A stretch of DNA of 64,000 nt from Citrifermentans bemidjiense Bem (GCF_000020725.1 NC_011146.1:2417501-2481500), one strand, 5' to 3'. Shown: positions 51,515 to 61,035, counted from the first letter of the stretch. A program made the numbers and translations. The notes: a model not told the origin generated them from the sequence alone.

Positions 51515-53326
51515 ATGGAAAAGGTTCCTTACCGGTCGATACCGGACATGCTCAGACATAGCGCCGCTCAATACCAGACGCTTAACGCCGTCGAGTTCAG
51601 AAAGAACGGACAGTGGGTCACCCTGAGCTACGCCCAGTTCTACAATCGGGCGCTCATGGTGTCGCGGGGGCTGCGCAAGCTGCGGATGAAACCCGGGGAC
51701 AGGATCGCCATCTTGTCCGAGAACCGCGCCGGGTGGATCATCGCCGACATGGGCATCCTTTGCGGCGGCGGCGTCACCGTCCCGGTCTATGCCACCGGCA
51801 CTCCGGACCAGATAGCCTATGCGCTTTCCAGTTGCGAGGCGCGCATCGTCTTCGTCTCCGGCAAGGTGCAATACCGGAAGCTGCTCCAGGTGCGGGACGC
51901 GCTGCCCCATCTGGAACACGTCATCTCCTTCGAGCGCTTCCTAGGCGAAGCGGCGCTGCCGGTTACGACCTTCTACCAGCTGAGCGAGGTGGACGACCCC
52001 ATCCTCGACACCGAAAGGGCCGAGATCGATTCGGTGATCGACTCTCTTACCCCGGAAATGCCGGCCACCATCATCTACACCTCGGGTACGACCGGCACCC
52101 CCAAGGGGGCCGTGCTCACGCACGGCAACCTCGTTTTCGACGTCTGGGCCACTCTCGACAAGGTCGGGGGGGTGGGGCAGGAGGACCTCTTCCTGAGTTT
52201 TCTCCCCCTAAGCCACGTATTCGAGCGCAGCGTCGGGTACTATCTCCCCCTTTCCTGCGGCGCCGCCATCGCCTTCGCCGACAGCATGGAGAAGATCTCG
52301 GAGAACATGATGGAGCTGCACCCGACCATCATGGTCTGCGTGCCGAGGTTCTTCGAGAAGATCTATTCCCGCATCTACGAAGCGGTGCATCAGCTCTCCC
52401 TTTTCAAGAGGAAGATGTTTCGGCGCGCCCTTGCCGTCGGGCGCAGCTACGTCTACGCGCGCTACATAGACAAGTACGTGCCGTTTTGGCTTTCCTTCCA
52501 GCACGCGATCGCGGACCGGCTGGTATTCAGCAAGCTGCGCAGCCGCTTCGGCGACCGCCTCAAGTTCTGCGCCAGCGGCGGAGCCCCCCTGGACCGGGAA
52601 ATCAACGAGTTCTTCTGGATCATCGGCGTCCCGGTCTTCGAGGGGTACGGCCTCACCGAGACGAGCCCGGTCCTTTGCAGCAACAGCTATAACGGCCTGC
52701 GCTTCGGGTCGGTGGGGACCCCTCTTGCCTTCACCGAGATCGCCATAGCAGGCGACGGCGAGGTGCTGGCGCGCGGCCCGCAGGTCATGGCCGGCTACTA
52801 TAACGACGAGGCCGCGACGAAGGAGGCGCTGGTCGACGGCTGGTTCAGGACCGGCGACATCGGCCGCTTGGAGGAAGGCTTCCTCTATATCACCGACCGC
52901 AAAAAGGATCTGATCGTCACCGCCGGAGGGAAGAACATCGCCCCCCAGCCGATCGAGAACCTCCTGAAGCGGGACAAGTACATCTCCCAGGCCTACGTAT
53001 ACGGCGACAGGAAGCCATACCTGACGGCACTTCTGGTCCCGACCCTGGAAAGGCTTTTGGAATTCGCCCAGGAACGCAGAATCGCCTACCACGACCTGGA
53101 AGACCTGGTCGTGCACCAGCCGGTGATCGAGCTGTACAAAAGCCGCGTCGAGGCTGTCAACAACGAGCTTGCCCCCTTCCAGACCATCAAGAAGTTCGCG
53201 CTCTTGCCGCGCGACTTCACCATGGACAGCGGCGAGCTGACCCCGACCCTCAAGGTGAAACGGCAGGTAATCTCGGAGAGGTACCGGGACCAGATAGACC
53301 ATCTCTACAACGGCAGCGAATCGTAA
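51515..53326 (+). CDS. Long-chain acyl-CoA synthetase (AMP-forming)
   Basis: The 603-residue enzyme contains Y-T-S-G-T-T-G-T-P-K-G (ATP/AMP motif), F-E-G-Y-G-L-T-E-T-S-P, the fatty-acyl signature D-G-W-F-R-T-G-D-I-G and the hinge D-R-K-K-D-L-I-V-T-A-G-G-K-N. It resembles eukaryote-type FAA/FadD15 synthetases. It activates free fatty acids to CoA thioesters, the first step of the beta-oxidation set that follows. The ATG at 51515 has a GGAG site; a TTG at 51503 is too close to the ribosome site. It may also feed acyl-CoA to OleA. Confidence 0.9.
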   Translation: MEKVPYRSIPDMLRHSAAQYQTLNAVEFRKNGQWVTLSYAQFYNRALMVSRGLRKLRMKPGDRIAILSENRAGWIIADMGILCGGGVTVPVYATGTPDQIAYALSSCEARIVFVSGKVQYRKLLQVRDALPHLEHVISFERFLGEAALPVTTFYQLSEVDDPILDTERAEIDSVIDSLTPEMPATIIYTSGTTGTPKGAVLTHGNLVFDVWATLDKVGGVGQEDLFLSFLPLSHVFERSVGYYLPLSCGAAIAFADSMEKISENMMELHPTIMVCVPRFFEKIYSRIYEAVHQLSLFKRKMFRRALAVGRSYVYARYIDKYVPFWLSFQHAIADRLVFSKLRSRFGDRLKFCASGGAPLDREINEFFWIIGVPVFEGYGLTETSPVLCSNSYNGLRFGSVGTPLAFTEIAIAGDGEVLARGPQVMAGYYNDEAATKEALVDGWFRTGDIGRLEEGFLYITDRKKDLIVTAGGKNIAPQPIENLLKRDKYISQAYVYGDRKPYLTALLVPTLERLLEFAQERRIAYHDLEDLVVHQPVIELYKSRVEAVNNELAPFQTIKKFALLPRDFTMDSGELTPTLKVKRQVISERYRDQIDHLYNGSES

Positions 53327-53354
53327 GGGCCTGCCTGCGCAATCGGAGGACGTG

Positions 53355-55724
53355 ATGAGACAGATAAACAAGGTCGCGGTACTGGGGGCAGGGGTCATGG
53401 GAGCGGCCATAGCTGCGCATCTGGCCAACGCCGGCATCGAGGTACTGCTGCTGGACCTGGTTCCCCCCGACGCCCCGCCCCGGGGAGAGGGAGCGGACCG
53501 GGAGCGAAGCCGGATTGCCACGAACGCGCTTTCCGCCTTAGCCTCCGCGAAGCCCGCGCCGCTGTACGCGCCGGCCTATGCCGAATACATCCACCCCGGC
53601 AATTTCGAGGACGACGCGGCAAGGCTCAAGGAATGCGACTGGGTGATCGAGGTGGTGCTGGAGAACCTGGAGGTGAAGCTGAAGCTCTTCGCAGAGCTGG
53701 TGGTTCCGAACCTGAAGCCCGACGCCGTTCTTTCCACCAACACCTCCGGGCTCTCGGTGAACGAACTGGCCCGGGCGCTGCCGGAAGAGGTGAGGCGGCG
53801 CTTCATGGTCACCCATTTCTTCAATCCCCCCCGCTACATGCGCCTGATGGAGATGGTCCCCTGTGCCGAAACCGACCCGAAAGTGCTGGCCGCGATGGCG
53901 CAATTCCTGGGGAAGAGGCTCGGTAAGGGGGTGGTCTACGGGAAGGACACCCCGAACTTCATCGCCAACCGCATCGGCACCTATGCCGGCTCCGCCGCCT
54001 GGCGCCATATGACGAGCATGGGGCTTACCGTCGAGGAGGTCGACGCCGTCACCGGCCCGGCGCTCGCCCGACCCAAGACCGGCACCTTCGCCCTTTGGGA
54101 CCTGGTGGGGATCGATACGGTGGTCCGGGTGCTCGACAACAGCTATGCCCTTCTTTCCGGCGACGACGAGCGCGAACTGCTCCGGGTGCCGGAAGAGATC
54201 CGGCGCATGGTCGCCGACGGCCTTACCGGCAAGAAAGGAAAGGGGGGCTTCTATCGTCGCGAGACCGTAGAAGGGGAAAGCGTGAAGGTTTGCTACGACT
54301 ACCATAGCGGCAGCTACAACCCCTGCGTCCGTCCCAAGTTCGCCTCGGTGGCCGCCGCCAAACAGATCGACGACCCGGCGCAGCGCGTGAGGACTCTTCT
54401 ATCCGGTGGGGATCGCGCGGCTCAATTCGCCTGGCTCACCCTGCGGGACACCTTGATCTACGTAGTGAAGAGGCTTGCCGAAATCGCCGACGACGTGGTC
54501 AACGTCGATAACGCCATGAAATGGGGTTACAACTGGGAGCTCGGCCCCTTCGAATTGCTGGACGCCCTCGGGGTCGCCGAGTTCGTCTCCCGCTGCGAGC
54601 GCGACGGCGTTGCCCTGCCGGACTGGCTCAAAGAGGTGCAGAGCTTCTACCGGGTCGAGGGGGGCAAAAAGTTCCAGTACCTCCCGGAAAAGCACGATTT
54701 TGCGGAAATACCGAGGCCCGAGGGAAGCGTCTCGCTCACCCTTTTGAATAGCGCCGGCGGCGAGGTGGAGCGAAACTCAGCCGCTTCGCTCATCGACATA
54801 GGGGACGGCGTATTCTGCCTCGAATTCCATTCCAAGCTGAACACCATGGGGGGGGAGACGCTCGCCATGATCCAGAAGGGGATCCGGCGCGCCGAGGCCG
54901 ACGGGGTCGGGATGGTCATCGCCAACGAGGGGGGGGCGTTCTCCGCCGGCGCCAACCTGATGCTCGTCGCCATGGCGATAGCGGAAGGGGCCTGGGACGA
55001 CTTAGCCCTCACCGTAAAGGCCTTCCAAAAGGCGATGATGTCCATCAAGTACTCGAAGGTTCCGGTGGTCGCCGCTCCCCACGGCCTAGCCATGGGAGGG
55101 GCGTGCGAGACCTGCCTGCACGCCGACGCCATCAACGCCCATGCCGAGACCTACATGGGGCTGGTGGAGATCGGCGTAGGGCTGATCCCGGCCGGCGGCG
55201 GCACCAAGGAGATGGCCATCAGGGCGGTCAGGCTTGCCGAGGAGAACGGGGCCGACGTCCAGCCCTTTTTGTTCCGCAACTACCAGAACATCGCCATGGG
55301 CAAGGTGAGCAGTTCCGCTGCCGAACTGCTGACGCTGGGGCTTATGCGGCAGGGGGACGGCATCACGCTCGACCTGGACCGGCGCATCCACGACGCCAAG
55401 CTGAAGGCGATAGCGCTCGCCGCGAACTACCGGCCGGGGCGCCCGTCAACCGGCATCAAGGCGCCCGGTAAAAGTGTCGCCTCCAGCATCAAGGTGCAGC
55501 TTTGGAACCTTGAGCGCGGCGGCTTCATTTCCAGCTACGACAGCTACCTCGCCTCAGGCATAGCCGACGTCATCACCGGCGGCGACGTCCCCGGCGGCAC
55601 CCTCATCACCGAAGAGTACCTGTTGGAGCTGGAGCGCGAGATGTTCCTCAAGTTCTGCGGCCAGAAGAAGACCCTGGAGCGCATCCAGCACATGCTGAAA
55701 AAAGGGAGGCCTCTCAGGAACTAG
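53355..55724 (+). CDS. Fused 3-hydroxyacyl-CoA dehydrogenase/enoyl-CoA hydratase
   Basis: The 789 residues begin with the NAD-binding V-A-V-L-G-A-G-V-M-G, then the 3HCDH domains (H-F-F-N-P-P near 155, C-terminal 3HCDH helices to ~420). The crotonase fold follows (~490-690), with oxyanion segments A-N-E-G-G-A-F-S-A-G-A-N and A-A-P-H-G-L-A-M-G-G-A and a G-L-I-P-A-G-G-G-T motif. Dehydrogenase-then-hydratase is the order opposite to E. coli FadB. The start is ATG at 53355 (a GTG lies just before it) after GGAGG. It catalyses the hydration and second oxidation steps of beta-oxidation. Confidence 0.9.
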   Translation: MRQINKVAVLGAGVMGAAIAAHLANAGIEVLLLDLVPPDAPPRGEGADRERSRIATNALSALASAKPAPLYAPAYAEYIHPGNFEDDAARLKECDWVIEVVLENLEVKLKLFAELVVPNLKPDAVLSTNTSGLSVNELARALPEEVRRRFMVTHFFNPPRYMRLMEMVPCAETDPKVLAAMAQFLGKRLGKGVVYGKDTPNFIANRIGTYAGSAAWRHMTSMGLTVEEVDAVTGPALARPKTGTFALWDLVGIDTVVRVLDNSYALLSGDDERELLRVPEEIRRMVADGLTGKKGKGGFYRRETVEGESVKVCYDYHSGSYNPCVRPKFASVAAAKQIDDPAQRVRTLLSGGDRAAQFAWLTLRDTLIYVVKRLAEIADDVVNVDNAMKWGYNWELGPFELLDALGVAEFVSRCERDGVALPDWLKEVQSFYRVEGGKKFQYLPEKHDFAEIPRPEGSVSLTLLNSAGGEVERNSAASLIDIGDGVFCLEFHSKLNTMGGETLAMIQKGIRRAEADGVGMVIANEGGAFSAGANLMLVAMAIAEGAWDDLALTVKAFQKAMMSIKYSKVPVVAAPHGLAMGGACETCLHADAINAHAETYMGLVEIGVGLIPAGGGTKEMAIRAVRLAEENGADVQPFLFRNYQNIAMGKVSSSAAELLTLGLMRQGDGITLDLDRRIHDAKLKAIALAANYRPGRPSTGIKAPGKSVASSIKVQLWNLERGGFISSYDSYLASGIADVITGGDVPGGTLITEEYLLELEREMFLKFCGQKKTLERIQHMLKKGRPLRN

Positions 55725-55750
55725 GGGGGCGCTACCATAGGAGAAACACC

Positions 55751-56923
55751 ATGAGAACCGCATACATAGTTATCGCCCTGCGCACTCCGGCGACCAAGGC
55801 CTACAAAGGGAAACTGAGGCAGGTGCGCCCCGACGACCTGGCCGCCGCGGCCATCAAAGGGGTCATCGACGCCACCGGCATCGACCCGGCAGAACTCGAC
55901 GACATTATCATCGGCTGCGCCTTCCCCGAGGCCGAACAGGGGATGAACGTGGCGCGCATCGCCGCTTTCAAGGCGGGCGTCCCGTACCAGGTTCCCTGCC
56001 AGACGGTGAACCGCTTCTGCTCCTCCGGGCTGCAGACCATCGCCACCGCCGCCGAGCGCATCATGGCCGGCTTCGCCGACTGCATCGTCGCGGGGGGGAC
56101 CGAGAGCATGTCGCTCATTCCCATGGGGGGGAACAAATTCAGCGCCAACCCGGGGCTCGTCCATGCCTGGCCCGAGACCTACGCCTCGATGGGAATCACC
56201 GCGGAGCTCATGGTCGAGAAGTACGGGGTGTCCCGCGAGGACCAGGACGCCTTCGCCGCGGCGAGCCACCAAAAGGCGGCACAGGCGATAAGGGAGGGGA
56301 GGTTTGCCGACGAGATCGTCCCGGTCAAAGCTCAAATCTGCGGCCTGGACGGCCTGAAGATGAAGTGCAGCGTGGAACAGGTGAGCGTCGACGACGGCGT
56401 CCGCGCCGACACGACGGTTGCGGCACTCGCGAAGCTCAAGCCCGCCTTCAAGGCCAACGGCAGCGTTACCGCAGGCAACTCCTCCCAGATGACCGACGGG
56501 GCCGCGGCGGCGCTGGTCGTCTCCGAGGATTTCCTGAAGCGAACCGGCTTGCAGCCGATGGCGCGCTTTGTCTGCTTCGCCGTCAAGGGGGTCCCGCCCG
56601 AGATCATGGGGACCGGCCCCATCGAGGCGATTCCAGCGGCGTTAAAGCTTGCCGGGCTCTCTCTGGATCAGGTCTCCCTCTTCGAGCTGAACGAAGCCTT
56701 CGCCGTCCAGTCCCTGGTCTGCATCGACGAGCTGAAGCTCGACCCGGAAAGGGTGAACGTGAACGGCGGCGCCATCGCCATGGGGCATCCGCTGGGGTGC
56801 ACCGGGACCAAGCTGACCGCGACGCTGTTGCACGAATTGCGGCGCCGGAAGGAGCGCTACGGCTGCGTCTCCATGTGCATCGGCGGCGGCATGGGCGCGG
56901 CAGGGATCTTCGAGATGGTCTAG
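55751..56923 (+). CDS. Acetyl-CoA C-acyltransferase (thiolase)
   Basis: The 390-residue thiolase has nucleophile Cys90 in N-R-F-C-S-S-G, G-G-A-I-A-M-G-H-P-L-G (active His) and a C-terminal C-I-G-G-G-M-G Cys-Gly motif. It cleaves 3-ketoacyl-CoA to acetyl-CoA and a shortened acyl-CoA. It lies 26 bases after the fused dehydrogenase/hydratase gene, like fadBA operons. The ribosome site (AGGAGAAACACC) is good. Confidence 0.92.
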   Translation: MRTAYIVIALRTPATKAYKGKLRQVRPDDLAAAAIKGVIDATGIDPAELDDIIIGCAFPEAEQGMNVARIAAFKAGVPYQVPCQTVNRFCSSGLQTIATAAERIMAGFADCIVAGGTESMSLIPMGGNKFSANPGLVHAWPETYASMGITAELMVEKYGVSREDQDAFAAASHQKAAQAIREGRFADEIVPVKAQICGLDGLKMKCSVEQVSVDDGVRADTTVAALAKLKPAFKANGSVTAGNSSQMTDGAAAALVVSEDFLKRTGLQPMARFVCFAVKGVPPEIMGTGPIEAIPAALKLAGLSLDQVSLFELNEAFAVQSLVCIDELKLDPERVNVNGGAIAMGHPLGCTGTKLTATLLHELRRRKERYGCVSMCIGGGMGAAGIFEMV

Positions 56924-56957
56924 TGCGATGGTGCTACCTGCCAGTTGAGTGGGAGTG

Positions 56958-57002
56958 AGGGTTGTGCTCCCCTCGCCCTCTGGGGGGGGCGGGGGTGAGG
57001 GA
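56958..57002. repeat. GC-rich intergenic repeat
   Basis: A CTCCCCTCGCCCTC arm faces a G-rich GGGGGGGGCGGGGGTGAGGG segment. In reverse complement it resembles the repeat at 9997-10036. It fills most of the 144-base gap between the thiolase and acyl-CoA dehydrogenase genes. Confidence 0.5.
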
Positions 57003-57067
57003 AGGGGTGTGCGGGGGTGAGGGTTTCCCGCTCCGACTGAAATGACATTACAAGACAGAGGTGCTTT

Positions 57068-58846
57068 ATGACTGCGAGGGTATTCAAAGGCGGGGAGTTT
57101 CTGATCGCTGAAACCGGAAAGGACGAGCTGTTCACCCCGGAGGATTTCACCGACGAGCAGAAGCAGATAGGGCAGACCACCGAGCAGTTCGTGGCGAACG
57201 AGGTGCTTCCGGTGCGGGAAGAGATCGAGCACCAGCAGTTCGAGCATGTGGTGCACCTGATGAAGAGATGCGGCGAACTCGGGCTTTTGATGATCGACGT
57301 CCCCGAGGAGTACGGTGGGCTGGAACTGGACAAGGCGACCAGCATGCTCGCGGCGGAGAACATCTCCGGTTCGGGCTCCTTTTCCGTCGCCTACTCGGCC
57401 CACACCGGCATCGGTACGCTCCCGCTGGTCTACTACGGCACCGAGGAGCAAAAAAAGAAGTACCTCGAAAAACTGGTTACCGGCGAATGGATCGCGGCCT
57501 ACTGCCTTACCGAGCCCGATTCCGGTAGCGACGCCCTGGGAGCCAAGGCGACGGCGACCCTCTCCGCCGACGGCAGCCACTACCTTTTGAACGGCACCAA
57601 GCAGTTCACCACCAACGGCTCCATCGCGAGCCTCTACACCATTTTCGCCAAGGTGGACAAGGAGCATTTCACCGCCTTCCTGGTCGAGCGCGGCTTCGAA
57701 GGGGTGAGCGTCGGGCCCGAGGAGAAGAAGATGGGGATCAAGGGCTCCTCCACGACCCAGGTGATCCTCGACAACGCCAAGGTGCCGGTGCAAAACGTCC
57801 TGGGCGAGATCGGCAAGGGGCACAAGATCGCTTTCAACGTGCTCAACGTAGGGCGCTTCAAGCTCGGGGCCGCGGTCACCGGGGCAGCCAAGGGAGCGCT
57901 TGCCGACGGCATCAAGTACGCGAACCTGAGAAAGCAGTTCGGGCGCACCATAGGCTCCTTCGGCGCCATCAAGGAGAAGATCGCCGACATGACGTCCGCG
58001 GTCTTCGCTGCCGAATCGATGGTCTACCGACTGGCCGGGCTCATAGACCAGCGTCTTGCCACCATCCCCCGCGACACCCCCAACTACTACGACGTCTACC
58101 AGCGCGCCATCGAGGAGTACGCCATGGAGTGCGCCGTCGCCAAGGTCTTCTGCAGCGAGGTGCTCGCTTTCGTGGCGGACGAAGTGGTGCAGATCCACGG
58201 CGGCTACGGCTTCGTGCAGGAGTACCCCGCCGAGCGCTACTACCGCGACGAGCGCATCAACCGGATCTTCGAAGGGACCAACGAGATCAACCGTCTGCTC
58301 GTCCCGGGGACGCTTTTGGCCCGCGCCATGAAGGGCGAGATCCCGCTGCAGCAGGAAGCGCTCAAGGCCTTCGAGTCGCTGATGACCCCCTCCTTCGAGG
58401 AGTTGGACGACAGCGTCCCATTCGCCGCCGAGAAGGCGCTCTTGGCCGGGCTGAAACAGGCGTTTCTGGTCCTGGCGGGAAGCGCGGCGCAAAAGTTCCA
58501 GGCCGCCGTCAAGGAAGAGCAGGAGGTGCTGTTAGCCGTGGCGGACGTGGTGATCAACATCTTCGCCATCGAAAGTGCCGTGCTGCGGGGCGAGAAGATG
58601 CTCCCGTCGCTTAGCCCCGCCCGCAGGGACGCGGTGCAGGCGGCTGTTAAGACCTTCACCTTCAACGCCGGCGAGAACTGCGCCGCTGCGGCCCGCAAGG
58701 CTGCCTATTACATCGAAGAAGGCGACGCGCTGGCCCTGATGCTGAGCGGCATCCGGCGCTTCACCAAATACGACGCCACAGGTCTGCTGCAGCAAAAGCG
58801 CAAGCTTGCCGATGCCGCGCTGGAAGCTGAGCGGTACCTTTTCTAG
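57068..58846 (+). CDS. Acyl-CoA dehydrogenase (long/very-long-chain type)
   Basis: The 592-residue protein has the ACAD domains in order: N-terminal helices to ~130, the beta domain with C-L-T-E-P-D-S-G-S-D and F-T-T-N, and the C-terminal helical domain with the catalytic Glu402 in R-I-F-E-G-T-N-E-I-N-R. A further ~160-residue C-terminal extension is typical of VLCAD/ACAD9-like enzymes. It oxidises acyl-CoA to enoyl-CoA with electron transfer to ETF. The ribosome site is AGAGGTG. The gap to the thiolase gene holds a repeat, but the direction supports the same operon. Confidence 0.9.
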   Translation: MTARVFKGGEFLIAETGKDELFTPEDFTDEQKQIGQTTEQFVANEVLPVREEIEHQQFEHVVHLMKRCGELGLLMIDVPEEYGGLELDKATSMLAAENISGSGSFSVAYSAHTGIGTLPLVYYGTEEQKKKYLEKLVTGEWIAAYCLTEPDSGSDALGAKATATLSADGSHYLLNGTKQFTTNGSIASLYTIFAKVDKEHFTAFLVERGFEGVSVGPEEKKMGIKGSSTTQVILDNAKVPVQNVLGEIGKGHKIAFNVLNVGRFKLGAAVTGAAKGALADGIKYANLRKQFGRTIGSFGAIKEKIADMTSAVFAAESMVYRLAGLIDQRLATIPRDTPNYYDVYQRAIEEYAMECAVAKVFCSEVLAFVADEVVQIHGGYGFVQEYPAERYYRDERINRIFEGTNEINRLLVPGTLLARAMKGEIPLQQEALKAFESLMTPSFEELDDSVPFAAEKALLAGLKQAFLVLAGSAAQKFQAAVKEEQEVLLAVADVVINIFAIESAVLRGEKMLPSLSPARRDAVQAAVKTFTFNAGENCAAAARKAAYYIEEGDALALMLSGIRRFTKYDATGLLQQKRKLADAALEAERYLF

Positions 58847-58902
58847 GCGTTATTTCCCTGCTGCCGCAATCTCTCCTTCATAGTCCCCCGTGCGACAATA
58901 CC

Positions 58903-58932
58903 CTCGTTCCCAAGGCTCACCTTGGGAACGAG
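58903..58932. repeat. Perfect 13-bp hairpin
   Basis: CTCGTTCCCAAGG and CCTTGGGAACGAG surround a four-base CTCA loop. It resembles known dispersed palindromes with the core TTCCCAAGG. It lies 57 bases after the acyl-CoA dehydrogenase stop and could end transcription or act as a repeat; no T-tract follows. The rest of 58847-59211 shows no supported gene and no clear promoter. Confidence 0.7.
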
Positions 58933-59211
58933 ATCGAGTTCCGCCTCCTTAACTTGCAGGCGAGAGACGGCTTGCAGTCATTGAAAAGCCTATGACTGTC
59001 ACAGCAAAGCGGATGCACTGTATCAAGTCTGTTCTTATGCCATAGCCAAAGAGAAAAATGATTGCTCAGCTGGTGCCGGGCTGCAATGTATGGCACAATA
59101 TCCATTAATGCATTAGATGTCTCTGGCTAAAGTAAGTCCGGAGAGGTCAATGCCGAAGTGTTGAACGTTTTGACAACATGAATGACGCATTGTCGCTGAA
59201 GGGGGGACGGT

Positions 59212-60060
59212 TTGAAGAAGCAGGAAGGAGAAATTCAGGAATTGGCGTGCGTGCAGGGACAACAATCGGCCCTGGCGAGCGATCAGGAAAGCCGCCTCGC
59301 CCTCTGCCAGGCAAAGCTTGCCGAAACCGAAGCCCTTTTGAAACAAGAACAGCAGGGGCGCTGCAAGGCGGAGCGGGAGGTCGCCCTTCTTGCCCAGGAG
59401 CTGGAAAGCTTCAGCTATTCCGTCTCCCACGACCTGCGCGCGCCGCTTAGGCACCTCGTCGGTTTCAGCAGCGCCCTCGTCGAGGACTACAACGAACAAC
59501 TGGAGCCGACCGCGCAGAGCTACCTGGACTGCATCACCAGGTCTGCGCGCAAGATGGAGGACCTTCTCGAAGCGCTTCTCTTTCTCTCCCGGGTGACCAA
59601 ACAGGATCTGACTCTCGTCGAAGTGGACCTGGCCGCGCTGGCGCGCCAATACGCGGGGTCTTTGCAGCAGGCCGCCCCCGCGAGGCAGGTAGAGTTCAGG
59701 ATAGCGGAGGAACTGCCGGTCAAGGCAGACCCCCAGCTGATGAGGACGGTTATCGAGCAGTTGCTGGGGAACGCCTGGAAATTCACGGCCAAAAAGGAAA
59801 GGGCGACAGTCGAGTTCGGAGAAAAGAAGGAAGGGGACAGTACCGTCTACTACATCCGCGACGACGGGGCGGGGTTCGACCTGCGCTTCGCCCAGCGGCT
59901 CTTCGCTCCGTTTCAGCGCATGCACCGCGAGGAAGAGTTCCCCGGCCTCGGGATAGGGCTCGCCACGGCGCAGCGCATCGTGCACCGCCATGGCGGGAGG
60001 ATCTGGGCCGAGGCCGAGGTCGGCAACGGCGCGACTATCTGCTTCACCCTCTGCCCCTGA
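59212..60060 (+). CDS. Small soluble histidine kinase
   Basis: This 282-residue protein has an N-terminal coiled coil (~5-65), HisKA with His73 (Y-S-V-S-H-D-L-R-A-P-L-R) and HATPase_c (L-L-G-N-A-W-K-F, D-D-G-A-G-F and L-G-I-G-L-A-T). It has no sensory domain, so a partner probably supplies input through the coiled coil. The start is TTG at 59212 after AAGGGGGGACGG; no in-frame ATG is nearby. It ends 1 base before the stop of the convergent FadR-like gene. Confidence 0.85.
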   Translation: MKKQEGEIQELACVQGQQSALASDQESRLALCQAKLAETEALLKQEQQGRCKAEREVALLAQELESFSYSVSHDLRAPLRHLVGFSSALVEDYNEQLEPTAQSYLDCITRSARKMEDLLEALLFLSRVTKQDLTLVEVDLAALARQYAGSLQQAAPARQVEFRIAEELPVKADPQLMRTVIEQLLGNAWKFTAKKERATVEFGEKKEGDSTVYYIRDDGAGFDLRFAQRLFAPFQRMHREEEFPGLGIGLATAQRIVHRHGGRIWAEAEVGNGATICFTLCP

Positions 60061-60061
60061 G

Positions 60062-60763
60062 TCAGGCCGGCGCCGGCAGCCCCTGCATCCCGCCGAACTG
60101 GATCTGGAAGGAGTCGAGCCTCAGCTTCATCGCGCCCCTCGTGATGCTTTCCGCGAGGATCGCATTGCCGGTGCTCGCTGCCTGCAGCATCTCCCGGTAG
60201 TACTTCCGCGCCTGGAGCCGGTATTCCTCCTTGGTGAAGAGGGCGGTGCGCAGCTTGGAGTAGACGCTGGAAAAGCTGTTCAGGATCAGCGGGTAGATCC
60301 TGTTCCCCGACATCACCGCCATGGCCATGTGCAGTTCCCAGTCGTATTTCACCAGGGAGCCGGCGCAGTTGCGGACCTTATCGGCCCGCGCCAGGATCTC
60401 GGCAAGCCCCGCAGCGTTGTTCTCGACGGCCCTTCTCGCGTAGTCGGGCGCGAACTGGACCCGCAACTCCAGGAGGTGGGACGCCAGGTCGGGCGGAAAA
60501 TCCTCGCTGTTACGGGTGATGGAGGAGATGAGCTCCAGGTCCCCCTGGGACCAGAAATCGTTCACCACCGTACAATGTCGCTGCTGCACCGAGATCCATC
60601 CCGAATTCTGCAGTTTCTGCAGGGCCTCCCTCACCGTGGCCCGGCTCACCGAAAAGCTTTGCGCGAGATCCCGCTCGCTCTCCAGGGTGCAGCCCGGTTT
60701 CGGATCCCCCTTGAGCAACCTCGCCACCAATGCCTTCTCCACCATCTGGTAGGTCTTCCTCAT
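60062..60763 (-). CDS. FadR-like GntR-family transcriptional regulator
   Basis: The 233-residue protein has a GntR winged-helix N-terminus (~5-75; T-L-E-S-E-R-D-L-A, R-A-T-V-R-E-A-L-Q-K-L) and a C-terminal domain that follows enterobacterial FadR: V-V-N-D-F-W, E-L-H-M-A-M-A-V-M-S-G-N-R-I-Y-P-L-I-L-N-S-F near ~150 and a helical tail. FadR responds to long-chain acyl-CoA and represses fad genes while activating fab genes. It lies a kinase gene away from the beta-oxidation genes, consistent with control of that block. The ATG at 60763 follows AGAGGGA. No FadR-type operator could be identified confidently. Confidence 0.85.
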   Translation of the reverse strand: MRKTYQMVEKALVARLLKGDPKPGCTLESERDLAQSFSVSRATVREALQKLQNSGWISVQQRHCTVVNDFWSQGDLELISSITRNSEDFPPDLASHLLELRVQFAPDYARRAVENNAAGLAEILARADKVRNCAGSLVKYDWELHMAMAVMSGNRIYPLILNSFSSVYSKLRTALFTKEEYRLQARKYYREMLQAASTGNAILAESITRGAMKLRLDSFQIQFGGMQGLPAPA

Positions 60764-61035
60764 AAAATTCCCTCTATCGATCACTGAAGGCAGTTGTCTG
60801 TATTGTGCGGACCGGGGCTTACTGCAACTATTGCGATATCATAGAACAAGGTTTGGTAAAATGGTAGCAATATTTTGCCTGGGGGCAATTAATCGCTGGC
60901 GGCAATGCCGGGGCAGATGCCCTGCGTCAGCCGAAGCCGCACTCCGGCAAGCAGCGGCCCTGGCGGTCGAGGTCGTGAGGAAAGAAAAACGGGGTAGGGG
61001 GGCGAGGTTTGATATTTATTGAACAGGGTTTTATC

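Noticed and set aside
58847..59211. c-di-GMP (GEMM) riboswitch or other structured RNA, as is common in Geobacteraceae
   Set aside because: No conserved GEMM core was seen here or in the other gaps; only the 13-bp hairpin stands out.
60831..61022. 63-codon plus-strand open frame between the FadR-like gene and the kinase
   Set aside because: No ribosome site and Arg-rich composition; it looks like chance.
60764..61035. FadR-type operator upstream of the regulator
   Set aside because: No sequence close to the known FadR box was found; only AT-rich stretches without clear symmetry.
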